Shown here in pieces: positions 21,201-28,649 of a DNA stretch of 64,000 nucleotides. The DNA lies in the NCBI GenBank assembly GCA_964619935.1, contig CAZUGO010000054.1, positions 1-64,000 on the forward strand, in the 5' to 3' direction. Numbering within the stretch: the first letter of the stretch is position 1; each line of letters opens with the position of its first letter. Position numbers and translations under genes: made by a program. The notes under the pieces were generated by a model. It did not search any database, was not told the origin of the DNA, and worked only from the letters and a program-made list of their open reading frames with translations. Source of the stretch: CAZUGO01 sp964619935. Its GTDB lineage: Bacteria > Planctomycetota > Phycisphaerae > UBA1845 > CAIVHJ01.

Positions 21201-22401
21201 GGCGGCCACCCGACGCCTGCAGCCGCGCTATGCCTGGGTCGACAACGGCCACATGCCGATTTTCGATGATCAGGCCCGTGCCCAGGTGATGGTGGATGCC
21301 GCCGGGGTTCCGACCGGCGCTCAACCGTTGGACGGCACCACGCTGTTGGATCTGCCGTGGGGTCAACTGGTGTTTGATTATTTCACGGCGCTGCCTTTCG
21401 CCAATGTCTACGACCCGACGCAGCCGCCACCGGCAGTGGTGCCGGCGGTGCCTCCGGGCGATCCCAACCACGCGGCGTTCGTGAACTATCTGCGGGCCAA
21501 CAAGCCGACGGTCGAGTTGGGTGGCTTGCGGGTCCACGGCCGGATCAACATCAACGCGGCGCCCTGGCGGGTGCTCGAAGGCCTGCCGCTGGTGCCACCC
21601 AGCGTGCTGCCGATCTACCGGCAGTACGATCAGTCGTTGGCCCGTTACCTGGGCGCCGTCGGGTCCGGAGCCCCGCTGGATGCCTGGCGGCAGTTGCGTC
21701 TGGATTGCCCGGGCGGCAACTTCGTCGATCAGATGATGGGCGAAGTCGCCGTGACCCGTGATGCCGCTATGGTGCCTCTGGAGCAGTTGGGTCGCAACAA
21801 GGCCTTGGGCTGGGCGGCGTATCGCGAGTTGCGGGCCTTCAGCGACAACCCCACCGGCGTGCCCACCTGGACCACCGGCAGCTACAACGTGCTCGCCGGC
21901 GGCATCCGGCTGCGGCAGCATTTCTGGGATATCAATGGCAGTGGCCTCCTGGAGGTCGGAGAGGACTTCCTGGGGGGTACCAGCCAGCGTCATACCGCCG
22001 GGTTTCTTGGCGTCGGCGAATTGGCCAACGTCCGTAACCCGTTTGCCAGCGGCTCGGGTGATGGGATCTGCGCCAGCCCACCGCTGGAGGGCGGACCGTA
22101 CCAGATGGATAACGGCCAGCAGTTTGCCGTCTTCGCCGATCTGTCGGTGCTGCCGTTGAACTTTCTCTACGCCGCGGCCCCGTTGATCTCGCTCGACGAC
22201 TGGGCCACGGTCAAAGGCCATACCTTCACGGCGTGCGGCGTCTTCAGCGGTCACGGCGAGATCGAATCCGCCCTGGGGCGGGCCGACCGCTTCGTCTTGA
22301 CCTATGACCGCTCCAACGTGCTGAACAGCCCTGATCCCTACGAACGCCCCGATGTCATTCTCAAGATGCACGAGCCGCTGTCCCAGTTGAGTAACGACTG
22401 A
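18274..22401 (+). CDS. giant GspK-like tip pseudopilin
   Basis: This 1375-residue protein is about four times the usual GspK (roughly 330). The leader ends RRRG33/N34-IMLFVIFIL, and Glu5 is missing (Phe), as is normal for GspK, which caps the tip. Helix-hairpin-like motifs of GspK occur twice: VNLNQGHRTLLDNLLG (about 356-371) and RININAAPWRVLEGLP (about 1091-1106). The first third has Asp-rich runs, DADADGIWD, DDTDCNGTIDVDP and DDENGSGNLE, likely calcium sites. The ATG at 18274 is preferred because AGGA lies about eight bases upstream. What the enlarged part binds is unknown. Confidence 0.8.
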   Translation: MSATCCQPQSSTAAGCGGRPVRNRRPGGARRRGNIMLFVIFILGALFASSVGFLALMGTDAEIIQAARREHHRAMVLDDVLERILGQAERSVRQDVFGAAVAPPGPVPYVALPVDVQGAATTGFPANTDSLPRYASIPGVDPWLSSHDPDDPGTGVLEYFAVTDLLRAWDGRADVRFTPTGLEPRMVADHPLRIRPLNALVTADPLFDCPFDCPDDTVTRQGGLADADADGIWDSRWTRLSLLGGGELDFFPADADGPDGLAWPDDVDDTDCNGTIDVDPTEFKGPPAFTGGPQRTPLPCDDENGSGNLEFGTDYPAAVRRVVAEDLREPELSPGDAGFDEFDDVYVAVRQLQHGGMVNLNQGHRTLLDNLLGLDGGGQAVSLLMGRRPYGVETERLLRHRGYLLPFRSRNPPDPLGRYGPLGQDMQDSGGRRGPLYQAIYGPLGENTDGVEQWTPIVDQPGVNPDGHGVYDVDVFWRWTNPNSPDYAIHPHLTTVSTDDLLLRNGTFDAAAVSSGAVGGGGSGGGTVPVLLTRMLPAYDPALDTPYTMHPSNPDSALEDYPAADLNYLVNGVGDRSFIDPLTGAPKVPLRLTVDGSGHYGRPRDAAGQPMSDVRYGGMQFSLWSVGDINYPTRREIETVQQYFMVMLRNVTNSAALVGGAANLGDAIDDQAAQLAANFFDFADYDSGNPGGNTLLAPPTVADVPTRVVSATGTGFYGIEKQPYLSELYWRAGNLAVELTNPHEVPIDLSPYGRLRVGPNPGDVVEHHTPYALAYVQSDGTRWPRMPFTESADNVIPVQDLGGNSGYVFVTNDPNLSSLDNISPDALMNVPATPAEGDKIQLLRLMPPGGGYNDEWVICDEIEIPPGSNFGQDCPAESTLQRDNAPTIAGSTLPRAGGAWRVTVPEYQAPVPPQTQPDYCLTHTLGEANDAVRRNDVAPVHAMTSDLGLEASYPNTASLLLLMRYANMRTIGATPVAATRRLQPRYAWVDNGHMPIFDDQARAQVMVDAAGVPTGAQPLDGTTLLDLPWGQLVFDYFTALPFANVYDPTQPPPAVVPAVPPGDPNHAAFVNYLRANKPTVELGGLRVHGRININAAPWRVLEGLPLVPPSVLPIYRQYDQSLARYLGAVGSGAPLDAWRQLRLDCPGGNFVDQMMGEVAVTRDAAMVPLEQLGRNKALGWAAYRELRAFSDNPTGVPTWTTGSYNVLAGGIRLRQHFWDINGSGLLEVGEDFLGGTSQRHTAGFLGVGELANVRNPFASGSGDGICASPPLEGGPYQMDNGQQFAVFADLSVLPLNFLYAAAPLISLDDWATVKGHTFTACGVFSGHGEIESALGRADRFVLTYDRSNVLNSPDPYERPDVILKMHEPLSQLSND

Positions 22402-22489
22402 CCGGGTGCCTGCGGCTGCAACCGGGTCTCCCCGCACGATCCCCGCGCGGGCTTGCCAAGGGCCGCCAAATCGGTTTTACTGACCCCCC

Positions 22490-23068
22490 ATGTGGGCCGT
22501 GATCTCGAAGCACTGCAGCAGGGCTTGTGGCCGGGGCGCGGGCGGGCGTTGCCGCCGCCACCGGGCCATGACCGCCGTGGAATTGCTGTTGCTCTGCGCG
22601 CTGCTTGGTGTCCTGGTGGCCCTGGTGGTGGGCATCAGCGACTACGTTCAGCGCGAAGCCAAACGGCGGCTGGCAGAAGACATGGTGCTGACCCTGCGGG
22701 AGGCCCTGGTCAGCTACCACAATGCCACCGGAACCTACCCGCCGGGTCGGATCGACGACGACTCGCAGGAGGCCCTGGCGGCGATGTTGGCGGAACGCGA
22801 TTCGGCGGTCGTACTGCACGACTGGCCCGAGGCCTTGGCCGGCAAAGCGCCGCAGGCGGGGCAGTTCAGGGATCCCTGGGGCCGCCCGTTTCGGTACGTC
22901 ACGGCGGTCGGCGCCGATCGCGAGCAGGGCGAGCGCCTGGACATGGATAACGGGGTGCCGATCTTCGAATCGTCGGGCCCCGATGGCGACTTCGGTGACC
23001 TGCGCCCGGAAGCGCAAGAAGACAATCTGGCCAGCGATATCGCCATGATTATTCAGCGAACCGAGTAG
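22490..23068 (+). CDS. short GspG-like pseudopilin with Ala at -1 (4 of 4)
   Basis: A 192-residue prepilin, near normal size. The basic Cys-containing leader ends HRA26/M27-TAVELLLL, so Glu5 is present but -1 is Ala. The next part, YHNATGTYPPGRID, matches the GspG loop, and the end ESSGPDGDFGDLRPEAQEDNLASDI matches the GspG C-terminal calcium region. No strong ribosome site is seen before ATG 22490. It is the last pilin-type gene, 88 bases after the giant GspK. Of the four GspG-like proteins this is closest to the standard form and might be the major subunit. Confidence 0.8.
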   Translation: MWAVISKHCSRACGRGAGGRCRRHRAMTAVELLLLCALLGVLVALVVGISDYVQREAKRRLAEDMVLTLREALVSYHNATGTYPPGRIDDDSQEALAAMLAERDSAVVLHDWPEALAGKAPQAGQFRDPWGRPFRYVTAVGADREQGERLDMDNGVPIFESSGPDGDFGDLRPEAQEDNLASDIAMIIQRTE

Positions 23069-23110
23069 CACACCGGCCCAAGCCGGGCCGCTTCGCTGGG
23101 GACGGACGCC

Positions 23111-23626
23111 ATGGAAACATTACCAAAGATTGCACTGCTGCTGGGCAGCGAATCGGACTGGGCGGTGATGCAGGCCTGCGCGGAACGGCTGACCGAGTTG
23201 CAGGTGCCGTTCGAGGTGCAGATCATGAGTGCCCATCGCACGCCGGATGATGTTGATGCTTTCGTGCGGGAGGCGCCAGAACGCGGCGTCGCGGTATTTA
23301 TTGCCGCGGCGGGCATGTCCGCCGCCCTGGCGGGTGTCGTTGCAGCCCGGACGCCGCTTCCAGTGATTGGGGTCCCGATGGATTCCGGCCCGCTTCGCGG
23401 AATAGACGCATTGTTGTCGACGGTGCAGATGCCTCCCGGCGTGCCGGTGGGGGGCATGGCCATTGGCAACGCCGGTGCGGTGAACGCGGCGATTTACGCG
23501 GCCCGGATTTTGGCCCTGTCGGATCCGGCGCTGGGAACTCGCCTGGAGCAGTTCAGGAGCGCTCAGGCGGACAAGGTTCGCAAGGCGCGGGACAAATTCG
23601 CCGCCGGCTCGGCGGCGCTGGAATGA
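23111..23626 (+). CDS. purE: N5-carboxyaminoimidazole ribonucleotide mutase (PurE family)
   Basis: PurE acts in purine biosynthesis, moving the carboxylate to C4 of the aminoimidazole ring. The 171 residues contain the signature GSESDW (12-17), SAHRTP (about 40-45), and GVPMDSGPLRGIDALLSTVQMPPGVPVGGMAIGNAG in outline. The usual GGAAHLPG segment reads AAGMSAALAG, lacking its conserved His. PurK is not adjacent. It lies four bases before mtnA, so the two may be cotranscribed. The end of the pilin operon is 43 bases upstream. Family assignment is firm; the direction (mutase versus AIR carboxylase) is not. Confidence 0.88.
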   Translation: METLPKIALLLGSESDWAVMQACAERLTELQVPFEVQIMSAHRTPDDVDAFVREAPERGVAVFIAAAGMSAALAGVVAARTPLPVIGVPMDSGPLRGIDALLSTVQMPPGVPVGGMAIGNAGAVNAAIYAARILALSDPALGTRLEQFRSAQADKVRKARDKFAAGSAALE

Positions 23627-23629
23627 TGC

Positions 23630-24691
23630 ATGCCAGACTCGATTCCCAAGTCAATTGAGTGGATTGGCGATCTCAACGGGCATGTCCGGATGATCGACCA
23701 GACTCGGCTGCCCGGCGAATTGCAGACCATCGAGTGCCGCGACGCCGCGACGGTCTGGGAGGCCATCAAGATGCTGCGGGTTCGCGGAGCCCCGGCGATC
23801 GGCATCGCCGGGGCCATGGGCCTGGTGCTGGGGATTCGGGGTGCTGACGACGCCGATGAAGACGGCTTCTTCGACAGCCTGCAGCAGCAGCGTGACTTTC
23901 TCGCCGGCGCCCGACCCACGGCGGTCAACCTGTGTTGGGCTTTGGATCGAATGGTTGGCCAAGCCCGCGGACAGCGCGGTGCCGGGGTGCCGGCGATCAA
24001 GCAGGCTCTGCTGGCCGAGGCCCGGCGCATCCGCGATGAAGATGCCGCATCCTGTCACGCCATCGGCCGGTTCGGCGCTGCCTTGATTCCGCCGAACGGT
24101 GGGGTCTTGACCCACTGCAATGCCGGAGGGCTGGCCACCGCCGAGTACGGCACCGCATTGGCGGCGATGTACGTGGCCAAGGAGCAAGGGGTGCCGTTTC
24201 GCGTGTACAGCAGTGAGACCCGTCCGCTCCTGCAGGGTGCCCGGTTAACCGCCTGGGAATTGTGCCAGGCCGGCATCGAGGTGACCACCATCTGCGACAG
24301 CATGGTGGGGCACGTCATGCGCGAGGGTCGCATCCAGTGCGTCATCACCGGCGCCGATCGCATTGCCGCGAACGGGGACGTCGCCAACAAGATCGGCACC
24401 TACGGGATAGCCGTTCTGGCCAAGGCCCATGACATCCCATTCTACGTGGCTGCCCCCGCCAGCACCTTCGACCGATCCTGCGCCAGCGGGGCTCAGATCC
24501 CCATTGAGCAGCGCGACGCGAACGAGGTGCGCATTTGGAAGGGTCACGCCATCGCTCCGGCCGACGTGCCGGTCTACAATCCGGCGTTCGACGTCACGCC
24601 TGCCCACCTGATCAAGGCGTTGATCACCGATCGTGGGATCATCGAGCCGGTCGATGCCGAACACATCGAGCGGACCCTCCGCGGTTCTTGA
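23630..24691 (+). CDS. mtnA: S-methyl-5-thioribose-1-phosphate isomerase
   Basis: MtnA isomerises methylthioribose 1-phosphate in methionine salvage. The 353 residues contain RGAPAIGIAGAMG (52-64), THCNAGGLATAEYG with the catalytic Cys at 163, and GADRIAANGDVANKIGTY with the catalytic Asp at 243. The length and ends match the family. It begins four bases after purE. No other methionine-salvage gene is in view. It ends 205 bases from the CPBP gene, which runs the other way. Confidence 0.94.
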   Translation: MPDSIPKSIEWIGDLNGHVRMIDQTRLPGELQTIECRDAATVWEAIKMLRVRGAPAIGIAGAMGLVLGIRGADDADEDGFFDSLQQQRDFLAGARPTAVNLCWALDRMVGQARGQRGAGVPAIKQALLAEARRIRDEDAASCHAIGRFGAALIPPNGGVLTHCNAGGLATAEYGTALAAMYVAKEQGVPFRVYSSETRPLLQGARLTAWELCQAGIEVTTICDSMVGHVMREGRIQCVITGADRIAANGDVANKIGTYGIAVLAKAHDIPFYVAAPASTFDRSCASGAQIPIEQRDANEVRIWKGHAIAPADVPVYNPAFDVTPAHLIKALITDRGIIEPVDAEHIERTLRGS

Positions 24692-24896
24692 CCCTCGAAC
24701 CTGGAGTGCCGATGGCAGGGTCTCGCCGCCAGGCCGGGCGGTTGTTCCTACCGTTGTCATCTGCCCGCCCCAGTCACCGATGAAGGGCCACCGGGAGCAG
24801 GGGGTCGGCGGCAGACCCAGCGGTGGCCGCCACGCTTGGCGCCGCTCGAGACGGTTTCGCTCATCGCAGCGGCAGACGTGCTCGCGTGCGATCCGC

Positions 24897-25670
24897 CTAT
24901 CCGGCATGAAGGGGAGGCCACAGGACATGCCATACGATGTTGGCCCAGAAGTGCACCCCGACGGCCGCGATCAGGCCTTCCTTCACGTACCGTTGTCCGG
25001 CCACGATTCCGACAATGCCGTTCAACACAAACACCTCGGCCAGGACGACGGCTGGGAGTTCGGCCAGCGTGGAGACGCCCAAGACCATCACCGTGGCCGG
25101 CAGATGCGCGGCGCCAAACACCAGTGAGGCAATCACGTTGCCGGCCGCAAGTGCGAGACGTCTGGCGTGCCACCGTCTCAATGCCAGGTCCAGCAGGAAC
25201 GCCCAGAACCCCATGATGAACAACCGAAAGAGGATCTCCTCGCCGATGCCCGCGGCGGCAGCCGCAATCATCGAGAGCGGGAACCGCGGGTGCGGAAATC
25301 CGGGCCAGTCTGCGGCGGCCCGCGCGAACAGGGTGTCACCGACGATCAGCACGACGCCCAGTGCCGCCCCGATCGCCATCGGAACGATGAAGGCGTGACG
25401 CCAGTCGGTGCCTTCGCGGTACATGCCCGGAAGCGATAGCTGGTGCGCGAACCAAACGCCGGCGAGGCCGAGCGATCCGTACACGAGCAGCACGATTCCG
25501 GCGTTGGCCAAGCCGAGTAGCCAGCCGGGCATGCTTGCAAACGGTTCCGGAATCTCCTGGCCGGCCATGAACTGGTCCGGCAGCCTGAGCGCGAATGCCA
25601 CGAACACCAACAGCGCGTTTGTTGCCAGCAAACCGCCGAAGACGAGCAGTTGTCGCCGTCGATGGGACAT
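24897..25670 (-). CDS. CPBP-family intramembrane protease
   Basis: The CPBP (Abi/CaaX-like) family comprises membrane glutamic/metal-type proteases. The 257 residues have about seven hydrophobic segments. Motif 1 is EEILFR (E144, E145, R149). Motif 2 is FGAAHL (H189). Motif 3 is GVHFWANIVWH (H240, N244). The start at 25670 is ATG with a weak GGGTGA. It is a single gene, convergent with mtnA and divergent from the GbsR-type regulator. The substrate is unknown; the family includes bacteriocin immunity and maturation roles. Confidence 0.85.
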   Translation of the reverse strand: MSHRRRQLLVFGGLLATNALLVFVAFALRLPDQFMAGQEIPEPFASMPGWLLGLANAGIVLLVYGSLGLAGVWFAHQLSLPGMYREGTDWRHAFIVPMAIGAALGVVLIVGDTLFARAAADWPGFPHPRFPLSMIAAAAAGIGEEILFRLFIMGFWAFLLDLALRRWHARRLALAAGNVIASLVFGAAHLPATVMVLGVSTLAELPAVVLAEVFVLNGIVGIVAGQRYVKEGLIAAVGVHFWANIVWHVLWPPLHAG

Positions 25671-25910
25671 GAGTTCACCCTACTCCGGGTGCAGATTGTA
25701 ACGAAGCCCAACCGGCAGCCCAACAGCCTGAAGTTTGGCATGGTCGAGCCCTTCCGGGATCTGGTGCCTGACCGCATGATCAGTCGGCGGTCTTGCCGAC
25801 CTCGCCGGCGAACGCCACGCCGGCGCCGACGTCGGCTCCGGCCGAACGCGACCCGCCCGCCCGGCCCCTGGGCATGGCGCTGCCCCAGCCGCACGGTGGC
25901 GAACGGCGGG

Positions 25911-25939
25911 TTGGGCTGCGGAGGCTGGTGGGGTATAAT
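25911..25939 (+). promoter_or_regulatory. promoter of the GbsR-type regulator
   Basis: TTGGGC (25911-25916), 17 bases, TATAAT (25934-25939, exact consensus). It lies 31 bases before the gbsR-like start, so the leader is short. Apart from this promoter and the palindrome next to it, nothing is seen in the 25671-25970 gap. Confidence 0.7.
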
Positions 25940-25962
25940 CCTTTCAGTCTCTATTGAAAGGA
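25939..25962. promoter_or_regulatory. TCCTTTCA-N8-TGAAAGGA operator-like palindrome
   Basis: Perfect 8-base arms 25939-25946 and 25955-25962 separated by 8 bases. The left arm touches the -10 box and the right arm covers the AAAGGA ribosome site of the gene at 25971. A dimeric regulator bound here would block both transcription and translation. The arms could equally fold as a hairpin hiding the ribosome site. Autoregulation by the adjacent GbsR-type protein is inferred. Confidence 0.6.
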
Positions 25963-25970
25963 ATGGAACA

Positions 25971-26555
25971 ATGGTGGATTCCAATCTGGGGCGCTCGCGG
26001 TCATTATTTGTTCGGCGCTGGGGGGAAATGGCCGCCTCTTGGGGGATCAGTCGGACGATGGCGGAGATCCACGCCCTGATGTACACCAGTTGCAGGCCGC
26101 TGTGCACGGACGACGTCATGGGCCAGTTGCAGATCTCGCGCGGCAACGCGAGCATGAACCTGCGGCAGTTGGTGGATTGGGGGCTCATCGAGCGGGTGCA
26201 CCACCGCGGCGATCGCAAGGAGTACTTCGTGGCGGAGGCGGAGGTCTGGCAGATCTTCGAGACGATCACGCGTGAGCGGCGGCGACGGGAGTTGCAGCCG
26301 GTGGTGGACACCATTGCCCAATGCCAGGAGATGATCGAAGACGAGGACGCCGGCGGGGATTCGCCTGAAGTTCAGACCTACCGGGAGCGCTTGCGGAACA
26401 TGCAGGACTTCCTGACGACCATGCACCACTTGCTGAACGTCATCCTCAAGGTCAAGCGCAGCGGGTTGGGGCGGTTGTCTGAGCGGATCTTGAACATCAG
26501 CGCACCGGCGCTGCCAAAGCCGCGCCCGGCACGGCCCGCGAAGGTGTCGCGCTAG
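25971..26555 (+). CDS. GbsR/MarR-type transcriptional regulator
   Basis: A 194-residue DNA-binding protein. A winged helix-turn-helix spans about 25-90: the recognition part is TDDVMGQLQISRGNASMNLRQLVDWGLIERVHHRGDRKEYFVAE. A long helical dimerisation tail follows (about 100-165), and the C-terminus is basic. GbsR-type MarR regulators often control osmoprotectant uptake or membrane genes. The ligand is not visible here. ATG 25971 is used because AAAGGA precedes it and the upstream in-frame extension is Arg-rich nonsense. The palindrome at 25939-25962 sits exactly where a self-repressing operator would be. Confidence 0.85.
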   Translation: MVDSNLGRSRSLFVRRWGEMAASWGISRTMAEIHALMYTSCRPLCTDDVMGQLQISRGNASMNLRQLVDWGLIERVHHRGDRKEYFVAEAEVWQIFETITRERRRRELQPVVDTIAQCQEMIEDEDAGGDSPEVQTYRERLRNMQDFLTTMHHLLNVILKVKRSGLGRLSERILNISAPALPKPRPARPAKVSR

Positions 26556-26598
26556 GCAGGGCGCGCCTGGGGCGCCGGGGTGCCGCGGCGAATCCGGG

Positions 26599-28356
26599 TC
26601 AGCGGATCTTCGCCACCACCATCGTGATGTCGTCGGCCTGATCGGCCAGGCCGACGAAGCGGCGGACATCCCAGATGATGTTCCGGGCGATCTGCGAGGC
26701 GTTGGCGACCGCATGGATCTTGAGCGAGTCGGCCAGTCGGTCCCGCCCGAAGTTTTCGCCGGCGAAGTTCTGGGCATCGACGATGCCGTCGGTGTAGAAC
26801 AGGACCACGTCGCCGCGCCGCAACGCAATGTGCTTCTTGTGGAACGATTCGGTGGGGCTGACGCCGATCACGAAGTCACCGGTGCTCAGTTCGCGAATGC
26901 GGCCTTGGCGGCAGTGCAACGGTGGATCGTGTCCGGCGCAGATGAAGGTCAGGCGGCGGGCGTTGTGTGAGAACAGCCCGTAGAACATGGTGGCGAATTC
27001 GCTGGTCATGGTCTCGCGGTGCATGTGGATGTTGATCATAGTCATCACTTCGGTGATTTCCATGACGCTGTAGGCATACAGCCGAAAGGCGGTTCGCAGC
27101 GAGGCCATCATCAGGGCTGCGGGCATTCCCTTTCCGACGACGTCGGCGATACACAGCCCGACCTCCTCGGACTCCGGCAACGCATAGAAATCAAAGAAAT
27201 CGCCCCCGACATCGAAGCTGGGCTCGTAGACGTATGCGAAGTCGATGTGGCGATGGGCGGGGGCGGCGTCCGGGATCATTCGCCGCTGGATTTCCCCGGC
27301 GTAGGCCAACTGGCGGTGGTAGCGTTCGGCGGTGAGCGCTTCCAGGTACAGGCGGCTGTGGATGATGGCGGCCGCGGCCTGGGAGGCGATCGAGCGGATC
27401 AGCGCGATTTCGGCCGTCGTGAAATGGTGCACCTTGGCGGTGTAGACGCGCATCACGCCGATGGTCTGACCGCGGTAGGTCATGCCAACGCTCAGCCCGC
27501 TGACGATTCCTTCTTTGGAGGCCTGCTCGCGAAAGCGGATGCGGCTGTCGGTGCGGGCGTCCTCGACGTAGACCACCTTGCCGGTGATGGCCTCCCGGTC
27601 GATGGGGTTCTCGTCGAGCAGGATCGAGCCTTTGGCCAGGTAGGCTTCGGAGAGGTTGTGCACCGACTTGATCCGCAGCTCATTGGTCTGCTCATCGAGC
27701 AGGCGGATGCTGGAAGCCTTGACCTGCATGACCTCGCAGACCTGTCGGGCAATGGTGTCGAGCACGTCCTGGAGGTCGGCGGTTCCCGAGAGCAGGGCGC
27801 TGAGGTGATTGACGGCGTCGAGCAGCACTTCGCGGTTGTGCAAGTCGAATGACTGGGCGGCAAGCCTGGCGATGATGTCGGCCATCAGCCGAAGGACTTG
27901 GGCCGCCAGACGGCGGTCGCGGCGGTGCCAAGGGCGCAGCCAGGTCTGCAGGGCGTCGTGCTGCCCGGGGGGCACGGCGAACTCCTCGGCGACCGCGGCC
28001 AGCGGCACGTCCGGCAGGTCCGGATGGGTCAGGCCGCCGAGCACGATGGTTCCCAGCCGGCGCCCGTCGTGCACGATCGGCTGGGTGAGAAAATCCAGTG
28101 CCGTGTCCGTGACCGACGCTGTAGTGGCCAGCCGGGTGATCAATTCCAGCAGCCGCCGGCCGCCGACGGGACTGTGCCGCAGCACCGCCAGCAGTTCTGG
28201 CAGACCGGAGTGCCCGAGCATGGGACGGCCGTCAGGGTCGCAAATCACTGCAGATACGCTGGTTATCTCTGCGAGTGTTTCCTGAAGGGCCCGCACCGTC
28301 TCGCTGTCGAGATCGCGGGTCAGGGTCGGGCCGGGGATGGTTGGGCTCAACGTCAA
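26599..28356 (-). CDS. PocR-GAF-SpoIIE (PP2C-type) phosphatase
   Basis: A 585-residue signalling protein. The N-terminus (about 15-170) resembles a PocR sensory domain (AVICDPDGRP, then HDGRRLGTIVLGG). A GAF domain follows (about 190-340), and a PP2C/SpoIIE serine phosphatase ends it: VGGDFFDF (D386, D389), IADVVGKGMPAALMMA, AGHDPPL, FYTDGIVDA and DDITMVV. Such proteins usually dephosphorylate an anti-sigma antagonist. No such partner is nearby. The start is TTG at 28356 with only a weak AAGGTGG, so the exact start is uncertain. It is a single-gene unit convergent with the GbsR gene. Confidence 0.87.
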   Translation of the reverse strand: MTLSPTIPGPTLTRDLDSETVRALQETLAEITSVSAVICDPDGRPMLGHSGLPELLAVLRHSPVGGRRLLELITRLATTASVTDTALDFLTQPIVHDGRRLGTIVLGGLTHPDLPDVPLAAVAEEFAVPPGQHDALQTWLRPWHRRDRRLAAQVLRLMADIIARLAAQSFDLHNREVLLDAVNHLSALLSGTADLQDVLDTIARQVCEVMQVKASSIRLLDEQTNELRIKSVHNLSEAYLAKGSILLDENPIDREAITGKVVYVEDARTDSRIRFREQASKEGIVSGLSVGMTYRGQTIGVMRVYTAKVHHFTTAEIALIRSIASQAAAAIIHSRLYLEALTAERYHRQLAYAGEIQRRMIPDAAPAHRHIDFAYVYEPSFDVGGDFFDFYALPESEEVGLCIADVVGKGMPAALMMASLRTAFRLYAYSVMEITEVMTMINIHMHRETMTSEFATMFYGLFSHNARRLTFICAGHDPPLHCRQGRIRELSTGDFVIGVSPTESFHKKHIALRRGDVVLFYTDGIVDAQNFAGENFGRDRLADSLKIHAVANASQIARNIIWDVRRFVGLADQADDITMVVAKIR

Positions 28357-28456
28357 CGTGGTGGGCCACCTTCATCGGTCCACCTCTCGCGTGACAGGAG
28401 GACCCGTCGTTCGGTCAAGTCAAACCGCGTGGGGCCGACAAACAGTCAGGCTGGCT

Positions 28457-28462
28457 ATTATA
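28457..28462 (-). promoter_or_regulatory. possible -10 box of the SpoIIE-type gene
   Basis: Read on the minus strand, this is an exact TATAAT. A weak CTGGCT lies 18 bases upstream. It lies about 100 bases before the TTG start. The gap 28357-28649 holds no other feature that I see. Confidence 0.35.
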
Positions 28463-28649
28463 GATGCCGATGAAACCGAGAGCCAGCGGGTGACAGCGGT
28501 GCGGCTTGCCTGTAGAGTTGTTGCTGCCGTCCCTGATCAACCCGGCGGAAGCAGGGGCGGTTGATCGCGGCATTCGGACAGGACCGCCACCGCGCGGGGA
28601 GCGCCTGGTTCCGCCCGCCGGATTACCCCTGGCAAGCGACGGATCATCC

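Noticed and set aside
18223..22437. A 1404-residue open frame antisense to the GspK-like gene
   Set aside because: It exactly shadows the real gene, has no family motifs, and is His/Gln/Arg/Gly-rich, as expected of antisense reading in GC-rich DNA.
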